The translations under genes were made by a program, and so were the position numbers. A stretch of DNA of 64,000 nt from contig JAGWTR010000004.1 in assembly GCA_028868855.1 (NCBI GenBank), positions 124,001 through 188,000 of the forward strand, given 5' to 3'. This DNA is from Burkholderiales bacterium (lineage in GTDB: Bacteria > Pseudomonadota > Gammaproteobacteria > Burkholderiales > Burkholderiaceae_C). Positions 1 to 8,400 of the stretch are shown here, piece by piece. The notes under the pieces were generated by a model that made no database searches, was not told the origin of the DNA, and saw only the letters and a list, made by a program, of their open reading frames with translations. Positions within the stretch are counted from its first letter, which is position 1. The number at the start of each line of letters is the position of its first letter.

Positions 1-216
1 GTTCAAGGCCATCAGGACCTTGCGACCACGGTCATGCGCATGGCGAACACCTTGACGCGCCTGTGCCGCGTCAAAGTTCAAACCCGCGAAGTTGCGCGCA
101 TTGGTCGCATCCTTGAGTCCCATGTACACCGCATCGGCGCCGGCATCAATGGCCACCTCCAAAGCCCTCAAGGAGCCTGCGGGGCAGACCAGTTCCGGTT
201 TCTTCAAGGCAGTCAT
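1..216 (-). CDS. ubiU: UbiU-like U32 family protein (partial, N-terminal 72 residues)
   Basis: This is the first 72 codons of a gene that runs off the left edge of the window. The translation begins MTALKKPELVCPAGSLRALE and continues through GADAVYMGLKDATNARNFAG, which is the N-terminal signature of the peptidase U32 family member UbiU (YhbU). In known bacteria UbiU pairs with UbiV and UbiT to hydroxylate the ubiquinone ring without oxygen, which supplies quinone to anaerobic respiration. That fits its place directly downstream of a nitrate reductase cluster and a Dnr-like regulator. The start is the ATG whose complement is at 214-216. The Fe-S cluster cysteines of UbiU lie in the C-terminal half and cannot be seen here. 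A different U32 member (UbiV, RlhA) is possible but less similar at the N-terminus. Confidence 0.85.
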   Translation of the reverse strand, partial: MTALKKPELVCPAGSLRALEVAIDAGADAVYMGLKDATNARNFAGLNFDAAQARQGVRHAHDRGRKVLMALN

Positions 217-237
217 GTCATCACCCGATTCACATCT

Positions 238-286
238 GGCGGCCACTCTAAGAAATATCTAGCGGCATGGATTTGCGCCTGATCAA
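238..286 (-). promoter_or_regulatory. Putative FNR/Dnr-dependent class II promoter of ubiU
   Basis: On the minus strand 273-286 reads TTGATCAGGCGCAA, which matches 8 of the 10 defined positions of the FNR/Dnr consensus TTGAT-N4-ATCAA. Its centre is 279.5. A -10-like hexamer TAGAGT occupies 250-245, so initiation near 238 would put the site at -41.5, the spacing of class II FNR activation. The leader to the ubiU ATG would be about 22 nt. The site and spacing are seen in the sequence; use by a Fnr-type protein is inferred. Confidence 0.55.
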
Positions 287-297
287 ACGGACCGGAT

Positions 298-999
298 TCA
301 CCCAGGCATTGAGTACTTGGCCAGACCCTTGGGGTCCTTGATGTGAATGTTTCGCTTGTCCACGTCGATCAAGCCGCTGTCTTCCAGCTCGCGCAGCACG
401 CGGGAAAAATATTCCGGGGTCAAATTGAGCAACGAGGCGACCGTGGCCTTGCTCACCACCAATGAAACGGTGGTGGTCTGCGCTGGCTCCTGCCCATCGA
501 GGTCCAGATCGCGCAGCAAATAGCCAATCACGCGCTGCATGCCTGAATGCAAGGCGGCCGACTCGACGTCATGCACCAGGCCATGCAGACGCCGCGAAAT
601 GCCCCCGAGCATGCGCAGCGCAAAGCGGGGATCGCGTTCGATCTCCTCAAGCACCGCCTGCTTTTTGACGGTCAAGACCAAGGCATCGTTCAAGGTCTGC
701 GCATTGACGATATAGGGCTTGCCTGTGAACATCAGCGCCTCGGCGCAGGAGTGCCCGGCGCTGATGATTTCGATGACCTTCTCCTGGCCACTGGGCGACA
801 GGGCATAGAGTTTCACCTGACCCGAGATGACCACATGGAACTCTTCGCAGGGCTGGCCCACGCTGAATACTTCTTCACCCCGAGCATATCGACGCACCTG
901 ACTGCCTGCAGCCAGGCGCTCCAGCTCCGCTGGCCGCATTTCGTTGAACAGAGGCAGGCCCGAAAGATAGGCCGAAATGTCCAGGCGACGTGAACTCAT
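298..999 (-). CDS. Crp/Fnr-family transcriptional regulator, Dnr-like
   Basis: This is a 233-residue regulator with an N-terminal cyclic-nucleotide-binding-type beta roll (about 15-130), a dimerisation helix and a C-terminal winged helix-turn-helix (about 165-225). The recognition helix contains TPEYFSRVLREL, which keeps the E..SR residues that read the TTGAT half site in FNR. The N-terminal cysteine cluster that holds the [4Fe-4S] oxygen sensor of FNR is absent, so it is closer to Dnr/NnrR-type proteins, which sense NO (through haem where studied) or another signal. The ATG at 999 is preferred over the upstream ATG at 1032. It overlaps the stop of the carbonic anhydrase gene as ATGA and has a GGGGAAG ribosome site. 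It is the last gene of the nar operon, and ubiU follows after an 81-base gap with its own putative site. Confidence 0.85.
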   Translation of the reverse strand: MSSRRLDISAYLSGLPLFNEMRPAELERLAAGSQVRRYARGEEVFSVGQPCEEFHVVISGQVKLYALSPSGQEKVIEIISAGHSCAEALMFTGKPYIVNAQTLNDALVLTVKKQAVLEEIERDPRFALRMLGGISRRLHGLVHDVESAALHSGMQRVIGYLLRDLDLDGQEPAQTTTVSLVVSKATVASLLNLTPEYFSRVLRELEDSGLIDVDKRNIHIKDPKGLAKYSMPG

Positions 1000-1721
1000 G
1001 ATGACTTCCCCTTCAGTACGCCTTCGGGGCAAGCCCAGGCTGAGTCAATTTCGTTGAAGATCGATCCGGTGTCAGGATCAACGTCATGATATGGGCCGGT
1101 CCCACTGTGCTCGGATTCGGAGGCACGCAGAAACCGGCCATCCTTGACATCAAAGACATGCACTTCGCCTTCTTCGATGACGTAGTGCCACCCATGCAGG
1201 GAAATGCGGCGTTGCTCGACGCGCGAACGCACCATCGGATAGTCCATCAGCCGCTCCAACTGCAAAACAATGGAGCGCTGCTCGGTGCGACGCAAAGCCT
1301 CAGGCGAGACTTGAACCGGCAAGACGGCCTCTCGCGCCAGGTCGAGCCAGGCCTCCAGATTCTTGGCTTCGGGTGAGATCTCTTCGTACAGGGCCTTCAC
1401 GGCGCCGCAATGCGAGTGCCCACACACCACGATGCGCTGAACATTGAGATTGAGCACCGCATACTCAATCGCTGCAGCCGTTCCGTGCAGACCATGCAAG
1501 CCGTTGTACGGCGGGACCAGAGCGCCGACATTGCGCACAATGAACAGTTCACCGGGAGCAGCCCCCGTCAGCAGATAGGGCACCAGCCGAGAATCTGAAC
1601 AGCCGATGAACAAGGTCGTTGGCTGCTGGCCATGGTCGACCAGACTGCGAAAACGGTCTTCATGCAGCGGGAAATAGTCGTCATGAAAACGACGCAAACG
1701 CTGCAAAAGATCGTCAGGCAT
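996..1721 (-). CDS. can: Beta-class carbonic anhydrase
   Basis: It interconverts CO2 and bicarbonate in the cytoplasm. The zinc ligands of the beta class are visible: CSDSR near residue 42 (Cys and the Asp-Arg dyad) and GHSHCGA near residue 100 (His and Cys), followed by the usual beta-CA C-terminus with SLHGWHYVIEEGEV. The length of about 241 residues is normal. The ATG at 1721 was chosen; a TTG four codons upstream (1733) is also open. The gene lies about 32 bases after the isomerase gene and its stop codon overlaps the start of the Dnr-like regulator, so the two are probably translationally coupled. Its inclusion in a nar operon is unusual. One reading is bicarbonate supply or pH control during anaerobic growth, which is inference. 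Confidence 0.92.
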   Translation of the reverse strand: MPDDLLQRLRRFHDDYFPLHEDRFRSLVDHGQQPTTLFIGCSDSRLVPYLLTGAAPGELFIVRNVGALVPPYNGLHGLHGTAAAIEYAVLNLNVQRIVVCGHSHCGAVKALYEEISPEAKNLEAWLDLAREAVLPVQVSPEALRRTEQRSIVLQLERLMDYPMVRSRVEQRRISLHGWHYVIEEGEVHVFDVKDGRFLRASESEHSGTGPYHDVDPDTGSIFNEIDSAWACPEGVLKGKSS

Positions 1722-1753
1722 TACGGCACCCAATACTGAACGTTCCGATCAAG

Positions 1754-2470
1754 CTATTGCACCAGCAAGGATTCGGCGGCACCCAGCTCACCCCCTTCGA
1801 TGCCCGCCTGGCCGGCCAACACCTTCAGGTACTGACGCAAGGCCATGCGACTGGCCTGCTGCGTCAAATCAGCGGCGACGGCGCCACGCACCTGTTCATA
1901 CGATTGCAGCTTGCCGGGCTCGCGCCCAAGCACCTCAACCACATGCAGTCCAAACCGGCTTTGCACCAGGCGAGGCAGCACACCCACCTCCGGTTGGCCA
2001 AACAACTCCTTGGCAAACTCGGGCGCGCAATCCTCAGAGGTCAACCAGCCCAAATCGCCACCTTTTTCGCCAGTGGGGCAGTTGGAAAAAGTCCTGGCCG
2101 CCTGCGAGAACGCATCGTCCTGCACGCGCTCGACCGGTGCGCAACGCAGGTCCAGCAACAACTTCTCGGCCCGTTTGCGCAGCGCCTGAACGTCCACCCC
2201 CGGCGTGACAGCCAGCAAAACGTGGCGAGCATGAACGCGCTCGCCCACGCGCCACTGCTGCTGCGTCGCCTCGTAATAGCGACGGCCATCATCCTCCGTG
2301 GGGGGCGGCACACGCAGTTGCTGATCGAGCAAGGCATCAATGGCTTGTGCAGCGGCTTCGCTGATCACACCGTCTTGACAAGCCTCGTCCTCAAGGGAAA
2401 GCAAACCCGTTTGCTGAGCTGCATTGCGCAGCAACTCGGTATAGATCCATTCGGTGTTTTGCTCGCTCAT
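1754..2470 (-). CDS. Parvulin-type peptidyl-prolyl isomerase of the nar operon
   Basis: This 238-residue protein has no evident signal peptide. The C-terminal half carries the parvulin/rotamase fold, seen in the run from ARTFSNCPTGEKGGDLGWLT to VLPRLVQSRFGLHVVEVLGR (about 125-200). The N-terminal half is helical, as in NifM and cytoplasmic PpiC-type proteins. A parvulin gene directly after narI is a known arrangement (Pseudomonas aeruginosa narK1K2GHJI is followed by one), and a role in maturation of the nitrate reductase complex has been suggested. It begins 1 base after the narI stop codon, so it belongs to the same transcript. The precise substrate is unknown. Confidence is high for the fold and lower for the role. 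Confidence 0.85.
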   Translation of the reverse strand: MSEQNTEWIYTELLRNAAQQTGLLSLEDEACQDGVISEAAAQAIDALLDQQLRVPPPTEDDGRRYYEATQQQWRVGERVHARHVLLAVTPGVDVQALRKRAEKLLLDLRCAPVERVQDDAFSQAARTFSNCPTGEKGGDLGWLTSEDCAPEFAKELFGQPEVGVLPRLVQSRFGLHVVEVLGREPGKLQSYEQVRGAVAADLTQQASRMALRQYLKVLAGQAGIEGGELGAAESLLVQ

Positions 2471-2471
2471 T

Positions 2472-3203
2472 TCAATGCCCCACGCGACGTTGCGGTGTCT
2501 GATGATCAGCAGGAAGATTCAGGCGGCGACTGCGCACGACCTGATAAGGTCGGACCAGATAAGCCACCGATCCAAAGCCGCTCCACACATGCACCAGACG
2601 TGTGAACGGGAAGACCAGGAAGATGCTCATCCCCAGCACCATGTGGATCTTGAACACCAAACCCACTGGCGCCATCAACTCAGCCGCGCCACCGCGGAAG
2701 GTCATCACGCGTTGAGCCCACTCAGCCAGCACCATCATCATGCCGCCATCCAAGTGTTGAGCGGACAAAGGAATGGTGCCCAAGCCCAGGCCCAATTGTG
2801 CAAATAGCAGCCACAGCAAAACAATGTCGCTGGTCTTGGAGGTTGCGCGAATGCGTGGATCGCTCAGGCGGCGGTGCAGCAAGATGCAGACGCCGATGAA
2901 ACCGAGCGTCCCTGCAATGCCGCCGGACACCATGGCCATCAACTGTTTGCTGCCCGCACTGATGAATGCCTCGTAGATGAAGTGCGGCGTCAACATGCCA
3001 AAGAAGTGGCCAAATAGCAAAAACAGGACCCCCGCATGGAACAGATTGCTGCCCCAGCGCAGTTGGCCGGCGCGCAGCATTTGCGATGAATCGCTCTTCC
3101 AGGTGTACTGGTCACGGTCAAATCGAATCAGGCTACCCACCAGAAAGATGGCCCCACAGATGTAGGGGTAAAGCCCGAAGAAAAAATTGTCTAAGGCGTT
3201 CAT
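2472..3203 (-). CDS. narI: Respiratory nitrate reductase gamma subunit (cytochrome b)
   Basis: NarI is the membrane anchor of the NarGHI complex. It oxidises quinol on the periplasmic side and passes electrons through two b haems to NarH. The 243-residue product has five hydrophobic segments and conserved His residues in FHAGVLFLLFGHFFG and FKIHMVLG, plus FTRLVHVWSG near the C-terminus. These match the bis-His haem ligands of the family. The ATG at 3203 was chosen over an upstream in-frame ATG at 3380 because it gives the family N-terminus MNALDNFFFGLYPY and overlaps the narJ stop codon as ATGA. Coupling to narJ is therefore likely. Confidence 0.96.
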   Translation of the reverse strand: MNALDNFFFGLYPYICGAIFLVGSLIRFDRDQYTWKSDSSQMLRAGQLRWGSNLFHAGVLFLLFGHFFGMLTPHFIYEAFISAGSKQLMAMVSGGIAGTLGFIGVCILLHRRLSDPRIRATSKTSDIVLLWLLFAQLGLGLGTIPLSAQHLDGGMMMVLAEWAQRVMTFRGGAAELMAPVGLVFKIHMVLGMSIFLVFPFTRLVHVWSGFGSVAYLVRPYQVVRSRRLNLPADHQTPQRRVGH

Positions 3204-3886
3204 GCGGCTGCTCCCGGACGCGGCTTGGCGTTGCGAACAATGTGGATGGGTTGGGGTTGATCGGGCTTGGCCTGACCTTCGGAGGAACAGCCTCCGAAGG
3301 CATCGGGCTCTTGCCAGGCTTCGTCCATGGACTCTTCCTTGGGCAAGACCAAGGCCTGAACGGGCACCCCGGCCAGCCACAAGGTGGCGGCCAGGACGGC
3401 CGCATAGGGGCTTTCGCGCTCGACCAACGCCGTGTGGATGGTGTTGAGGATGTGCCCCATCTCGCTCAGAAAATCTCGCGCCACGCGCTCAGGCTGGGTG
3501 GACGCAAACTCAAGAGCCACCGGCAGGTAGTCGGGCAACTCACCATCGCCCAGAAACATGCCCGCTTGTTCATAGGTCTGCGCCAGATCGACCATGGCAG
3601 GACCACGGTCGCGCGAATCGCCATGCACGTGCTCAAACATGTACAGGGACGTGGCACGCCCCCGGTCAAAGCACTGCACATAGCGCTCTTCCACTTCATA
3701 TGGGTCGCCCTGCCCCAGGTTTTGCGTCAAGGCCAGCAACTGGTCTTTGATCAAGGCGGGCAACTGGGGCATGTCACCCCTGACGTCGCTCAGCGCATCA
3801 CCCAACTCAGCCATCGCGGTGCGCAAGCGCTGATCCGGGTAGCTCAACAAGGCGGCCAAAACACGGCAGAAATCTCGGTGTTTCAT
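3200..3886 (-). CDS. narJ: Nitrate reductase molybdenum cofactor assembly chaperone
   Basis: NarJ is a cytoplasmic chaperone of the TorD/DmsD family. It binds the NarG N-terminus and holds apo-NarGH until the molybdenum cofactor and FS0 cluster are inserted; it is not part of the final enzyme. The 228-residue, mainly helical product carries the family features EERYVQCFDRGRATSLYMFEHVHGDSRDRG and YLPVALEFAS, quoted here as two short segments of a longer conserved block. It starts 17 bases after narH and overlaps narI by 4 bases. The C-terminal about 40 residues are polar and variable, as is usual. Confidence 0.95.
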   Translation of the reverse strand: MKHRDFCRVLAALLSYPDQRLRTAMAELGDALSDVRGDMPQLPALIKDQLLALTQNLGQGDPYEVEERYVQCFDRGRATSLYMFEHVHGDSRDRGPAMVDLAQTYEQAGMFLGDGELPDYLPVALEFASTQPERVARDFLSEMGHILNTIHTALVERESPYAAVLAATLWLAGVPVQALVLPKEESMDEAWQEPDAFGGCSSEGQAKPDQPQPIHIVRNAKPRPGAAA

Positions 3887-3903
3887 TGAAGACTCCTTGT
3901 GGG

Positions 3904-5436
3904 TCAGATCGTGGCCTTGATGGGGATGGTGCGACGCTTGCCGGCCCCGAACAGGCTTTCTTCACTGCTGCCATCCGAACAACCGTTGCCAAACGAGAAG
4001 CCGCAGCCACCACGAATGTCAAAGGCGTTTTCGGCATATTCGCGGTGGGCCGAGGGGATCACGAAGCGGTCTTCGTAGTTGGCAATGGCCATGATTTGGT
4101 ACATGTCCTGCACCTGCTCGACGGTCAAACCCACCTGCTCCAACACCGCCAGATTCTCGTGGCCCTCGACATGTCGGCCGCGCTGATAGGCGCGCATGGC
4201 CAGCATGCGTTCCAGCGCGCGGGTCACGGGAAGGGTGTCCCCTGCCGTCAGCAAGTTGGCCAGGTACTGAACCGGAATGCGCATCTGGTGCACGTCCGGG
4301 ATCTCGCCATTGATGCCCACCTGCCCCGCGTTGGCCGCGGCGGTGATAGGCGACAGTGGTGGAACGTACCAGACCATGGGCAGCGTGCGGTACTCTGGGT
4401 GCAGCGGCAGAGCCACCTTCCAGTCCACCGCCATCTTGTAGACCGGGCTCTTGCGGGCCGATTCCATCCAGGCATCCGGAATGCCGTCCAGGCGCGCCTG
4501 TTCGATCACCTTGGGATCGTTCGGGTCCAGGAAGATGTCCAGTTGGGCCTGGTACAGGTCGCGGTCATGCTCAACGCTGGCGGCCTCCTGGATGCGGTCG
4601 GCGTCATACAACAACACGCCCAGATAGCGGATGCGGCCCACGCAGGTTTCCGAGCACACCGTGGGTTGGCCCGCTTCAATGCGCGGGTAGCAGAAGATGC
4701 ACTTCTCGGCCTTGCCGCTTTTCCAGTTGTAGTAAATCTTCTTGTAGGGGCAGCCCGACACGCACATGCGCCAGCCGCGGCATTTGTCCTGGTCGATCAG
4801 CACAATGCCGTCTTCCTCGCGCTTATAGATCGAACCCGAGGGGCACGAGGCCACACAGGCCGGATTCAAGCAGTGCTCGCACAAGCGAGGCAGGTACATC
4901 ATGAAGGTCTGTTCAAACTGACCCAGCATGTCCTTTTGAGCCTGCGTGAAGGAGTCCAGGTTGGCGTCCTTGCTGCGCTTGCTGAACTCACCACCCAGGA
5001 TTTCCTCCCAGTTCGGTCCCCAGACGATCTTCTCCATGCGCTTGCCCGTGATCAGGCTGCGTGGACGTGCTGTCGGCGCCGCCTTGGTGCTGGGCGCGCT
5101 TTGCAGGTGGTCGTAGTCGAATGTGAAGGGCTCGTAGTAGTCGTCGATCTCGGGCAGATTGGGATTGGAGAAGATGCTGGACAGCAGCTTCCACTTGCCG
5201 CCTTGACGCGGCACGATCGATCCATCGGGCTTGCGAGTCCAGCCCCCCTTCCACTTGGTCTGGTTTTCCCATTCCTTCGGGTAGCCAATGCCGGGCTTGG
5301 TTTCGACGTTGTTGAACCAGGCGTACTCAACGCCGGGGCGGCTTGTCCAGACGTTCTTGCACGTCACGGAGCAGGTGTGGCAGCCGATGCACTTATCAAG
5401 ATTGAGCACCATGCCAATTTGGGCGCGGACTTTCAT
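3904..5436 (-). CDS. narH: Respiratory nitrate reductase beta subunit (four Fe-S clusters)
   Basis: NarH is the electron-transfer subunit between NarI and NarG. The 510-residue product has the expected cysteine sets: CIGCHTCSVTCKNVW near residue 19, CEHCLNPACVASCP near 185, CRGWRMCVSGCPYKK near 218, and CIFCYP...CSETCVGR near 245-268. The Trp in CRGWRMC replaces a Cys and marks the cluster that is [3Fe-4S] in characterised NarH. All ligands appear intact. The length is typical (about 510-515). It lies 21 bases after narG in the same operon. Confidence 0.98.
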   Translation of the reverse strand: MKVRAQIGMVLNLDKCIGCHTCSVTCKNVWTSRPGVEYAWFNNVETKPGIGYPKEWENQTKWKGGWTRKPDGSIVPRQGGKWKLLSSIFSNPNLPEIDDYYEPFTFDYDHLQSAPSTKAAPTARPRSLITGKRMEKIVWGPNWEEILGGEFSKRSKDANLDSFTQAQKDMLGQFEQTFMMYLPRLCEHCLNPACVASCPSGSIYKREEDGIVLIDQDKCRGWRMCVSGCPYKKIYYNWKSGKAEKCIFCYPRIEAGQPTVCSETCVGRIRYLGVLLYDADRIQEAASVEHDRDLYQAQLDIFLDPNDPKVIEQARLDGIPDAWMESARKSPVYKMAVDWKVALPLHPEYRTLPMVWYVPPLSPITAAANAGQVGINGEIPDVHQMRIPVQYLANLLTAGDTLPVTRALERMLAMRAYQRGRHVEGHENLAVLEQVGLTVEQVQDMYQIMAIANYEDRFVIPSAHREYAENAFDIRGGCGFSFGNGCSDGSSEESLFGAGKRRTIPIKATI

Positions 5437-5457
5437 GTTCGTGTTCTCCTTGAGTCC

Positions 5458-8400
5458 TTAAACCCGTTGCACCGGGGTTCCATCCAACCAATCGATCTTG
5501 GCCATCTTGCGAACCAGCACGAACTCGTCGCGGTTGGTGCCGATGGTGCCGTAGTAGTTGAAGCCGTAGCTCAACTGCGCATAGCCGCCGATCATGTGGG
5601 TTGGTTTGAGCACCACGCGGGTCACGGAGTTGTGAATGCCGCCACGGGTACCCATGATTTCAGACCCGGGGGTGTTGATGGTCTTTTCCTGCGCGTGGTA
5701 CATCATCACCATGCCCGGATTGACGCGTTGGCTCACCACCGCACGGGCCGCAATGGCACCGTTGGTATTGAACAGTTCAACCCAGTCATTGTCCTCAATG
5801 CCCGCCGTCTTGGCGTCGTCTTCGCTCAGCCAGATCACCGGGCCACCCCGATTGAGTGTCAGCATCAACAGGTTGTCGGTGTAAGTGGAGTGAATGCCCC
5901 ACTTCTGGTGTGGCGTGATGAAATTAAGCGCGATCTCCTTGTTTCCATTGGGCTTGTGGCCCCACATTGGATTGGTGGCCTTCATGTCCACCGGGGGGCG
6001 ATAGGCGGCAAAGCCCTCGCCAAAGGCGCGCATCCAGGGGTGATCCTGATAGAACTGCTGACGCCCGGTGAGGGTGCGCCATGGGATCAGTTCGTGCACA
6101 TTGGTGTAGCCGGCGTTGTACGAGACCTTCTCGCTTTCCAGGCCAGACCAGGTGGGTGAGCTGATGATCTTGCGGGGCTGCGCCTGAACGTCGCGGTAGC
6201 GAATCTTTTCGTCCTCGCGGTGCAAGGCCAGGTGCGCGTGATCGCGTCCGGTGATCTTGGACAGGGCTTCCCAGGCCTTGACTGCGACGTGGCCGTTTGT
6301 CTCGGGGGCCATTTGCAACACCACCTCGGCGGCGTCAATGTCCGATTCGATCTTGGGCATGCCCTTGGTGACACCCTCGGCCCTTACAAGACCGTTGAGC
6401 TCACCCAATTGCTCCACCTCGACCTCGGTGTTCCACGAGATGCCCTTGCCACCGTTGCCGATGCGGTTCATCAGCGGCCCCAAAGCCGTGAAGCGCTTGA
6501 AGGTGTTGGGGTAGTCGCGCTCGATCACGGTGATCTGAGGCGCCGTCTTGCCAGGAATGAGTTCGCACTCACCCTTCTTCCAGTCCTTCACCTCGAAAGG
6601 CTGCGCCAACTCGCCCGGCGTGTCGTGCATCATCGGCGTCAGCACGACCTCCTTTTCCACGCCCAGGTGTCCGACGCAAACCTCTGAGAAGGCCTTGGCA
6701 AACCCCTTGTAGATCTCCCAATCCGAGAGGGCTTGCCAGGCCGGATCCACCGCTGCGGACAGCGGATGGATGAAGGGGTGCATGTCGCTGGTGTTGAGGT
6801 CGTTCTTCTCGTACCAAGTCGCCGTGGGCAGAACGATGTCCGAGTACAGACAGGTCGTGCTCATGCGGAAGTCCAGTGTCACCAGCAGGTCGAGCTTGCC
6901 CTCAGGGGCCTGATCGTGCCATTTCACCTCTTGCGGCTTGGCGTCCTGGGATCCCAGGTCTTTGCCTTGCACCCCGTTGGACGTGCCCAGCAGGTGCTTG
7001 AGGAAGTACTCGTGCCCCTTGCCGGATGAGCCCAGAATATTGGAGCGCCACACGAACATATTGCGCGGCCAGTTGGCGGGGTTGTCCGGGTCTTCGCAAC
7101 TCATCTTGAGTGCGCCACTCTTGAGCGAAGCCACGACGTGGTCTTTGGGGTCAACGCCCAGGGCTTGTGCGTCCTTGACCACCTGCATCGGGTTCGTTTG
7201 CAACTGTGGTGCCGATGGCAACCAACCCATGCGCTCGGCGCGCACGTTGTAGTCAATCATCGAACCTTGGTAGGCCGACTTATCCGCCAGCGGCGACAAG
7301 ACCTCCTCCATGGCCAGTTTCTCGTAGCGCCACTGGTCGGTGTGTGCATAGAAAAAGCTGGTGGAGTTCATTTGACGCGAGGGACGCAGCCAATCGGTTG
7401 CAAAGGCCAGCACGGTCCAGCCCGTTTGCGGACGCAGCTTTTCCTGGCCCACATAGTGCGCCCAGCCACCGCCGCTTTGGCCGATACAGCCGCACATCAT
7501 CAGCATGTTGATGATGCCGCGGTAGTTCATGTCGCAGTGATACCAGTGGTTCATCGCCGCGCCGATGATGACCATGGACTTGCCTTTGGTCTTGTCGGCG
7601 TTGTCGGCGAACTGACGCGCCACGGTAATGACCTGGTCACGCGGCACGCCGGTGATTCTTTCCTGCCACGCGGGGGTGTAGGGCGTGTCCTCGTCATAGT
7701 TGCTGGCGACCTCGCCACCCAGGCCACGGTCAATGCCGTAGTTGGCGGCCATGAGGTCGAACACCGTTGCCACGAGCACCGTGCGTTGCTCCTGCTCGGG
7801 CACACCGTCCTTGCACAGACGAATGCGACGCATGGGCACATTGCGCACCAACACTTCACTGCTCTTGTTGGCAGTGAAGTGCGGCGTATCAATGCCGCCG
7901 AAGTAGGGGAAGCCCACCTCGCCCACCTCATGCTCGCTGGCTTGGCCTTCCAGAAGCGACAGCTTGAGCTTCACCTCCTTGCCATGCAGAGCCTCCTTGG
8001 ACTCCAGGTTCCACAGGCCAGTGTCGGCGCGACCTTCGGCGCCCCATCGGAAACCGATCGAGCCATTGGGCAGGACGATCTTGTCTTGCGTATCCAGCGC
8101 CACCGTCTTCCACTCAGGGTTGTTGTCCTGCCCCAGTTGGCCGTTGAAGTCGCTGGCACGCACATAACGGTCGGGCACCAGCACCTTGCGGCCATCGGGC
8201 AAGGTCTGCTCTGTCAGCTGCACCAACAGCGGCAGGTCGGTGTAGCGGCGCGCATAGTCATCGAAATAGGCCGAACGACCGCTCGCGCCTTCACCAAAGT
8301 AGAACTCACGCAGGATGACATGGCCCATGGCCATCGCGACCGCCGCGTCGGTGCCTTGCTTGGGGTGCATCCACAAGTCAGCCAGCTTGGCGACTTCGGA

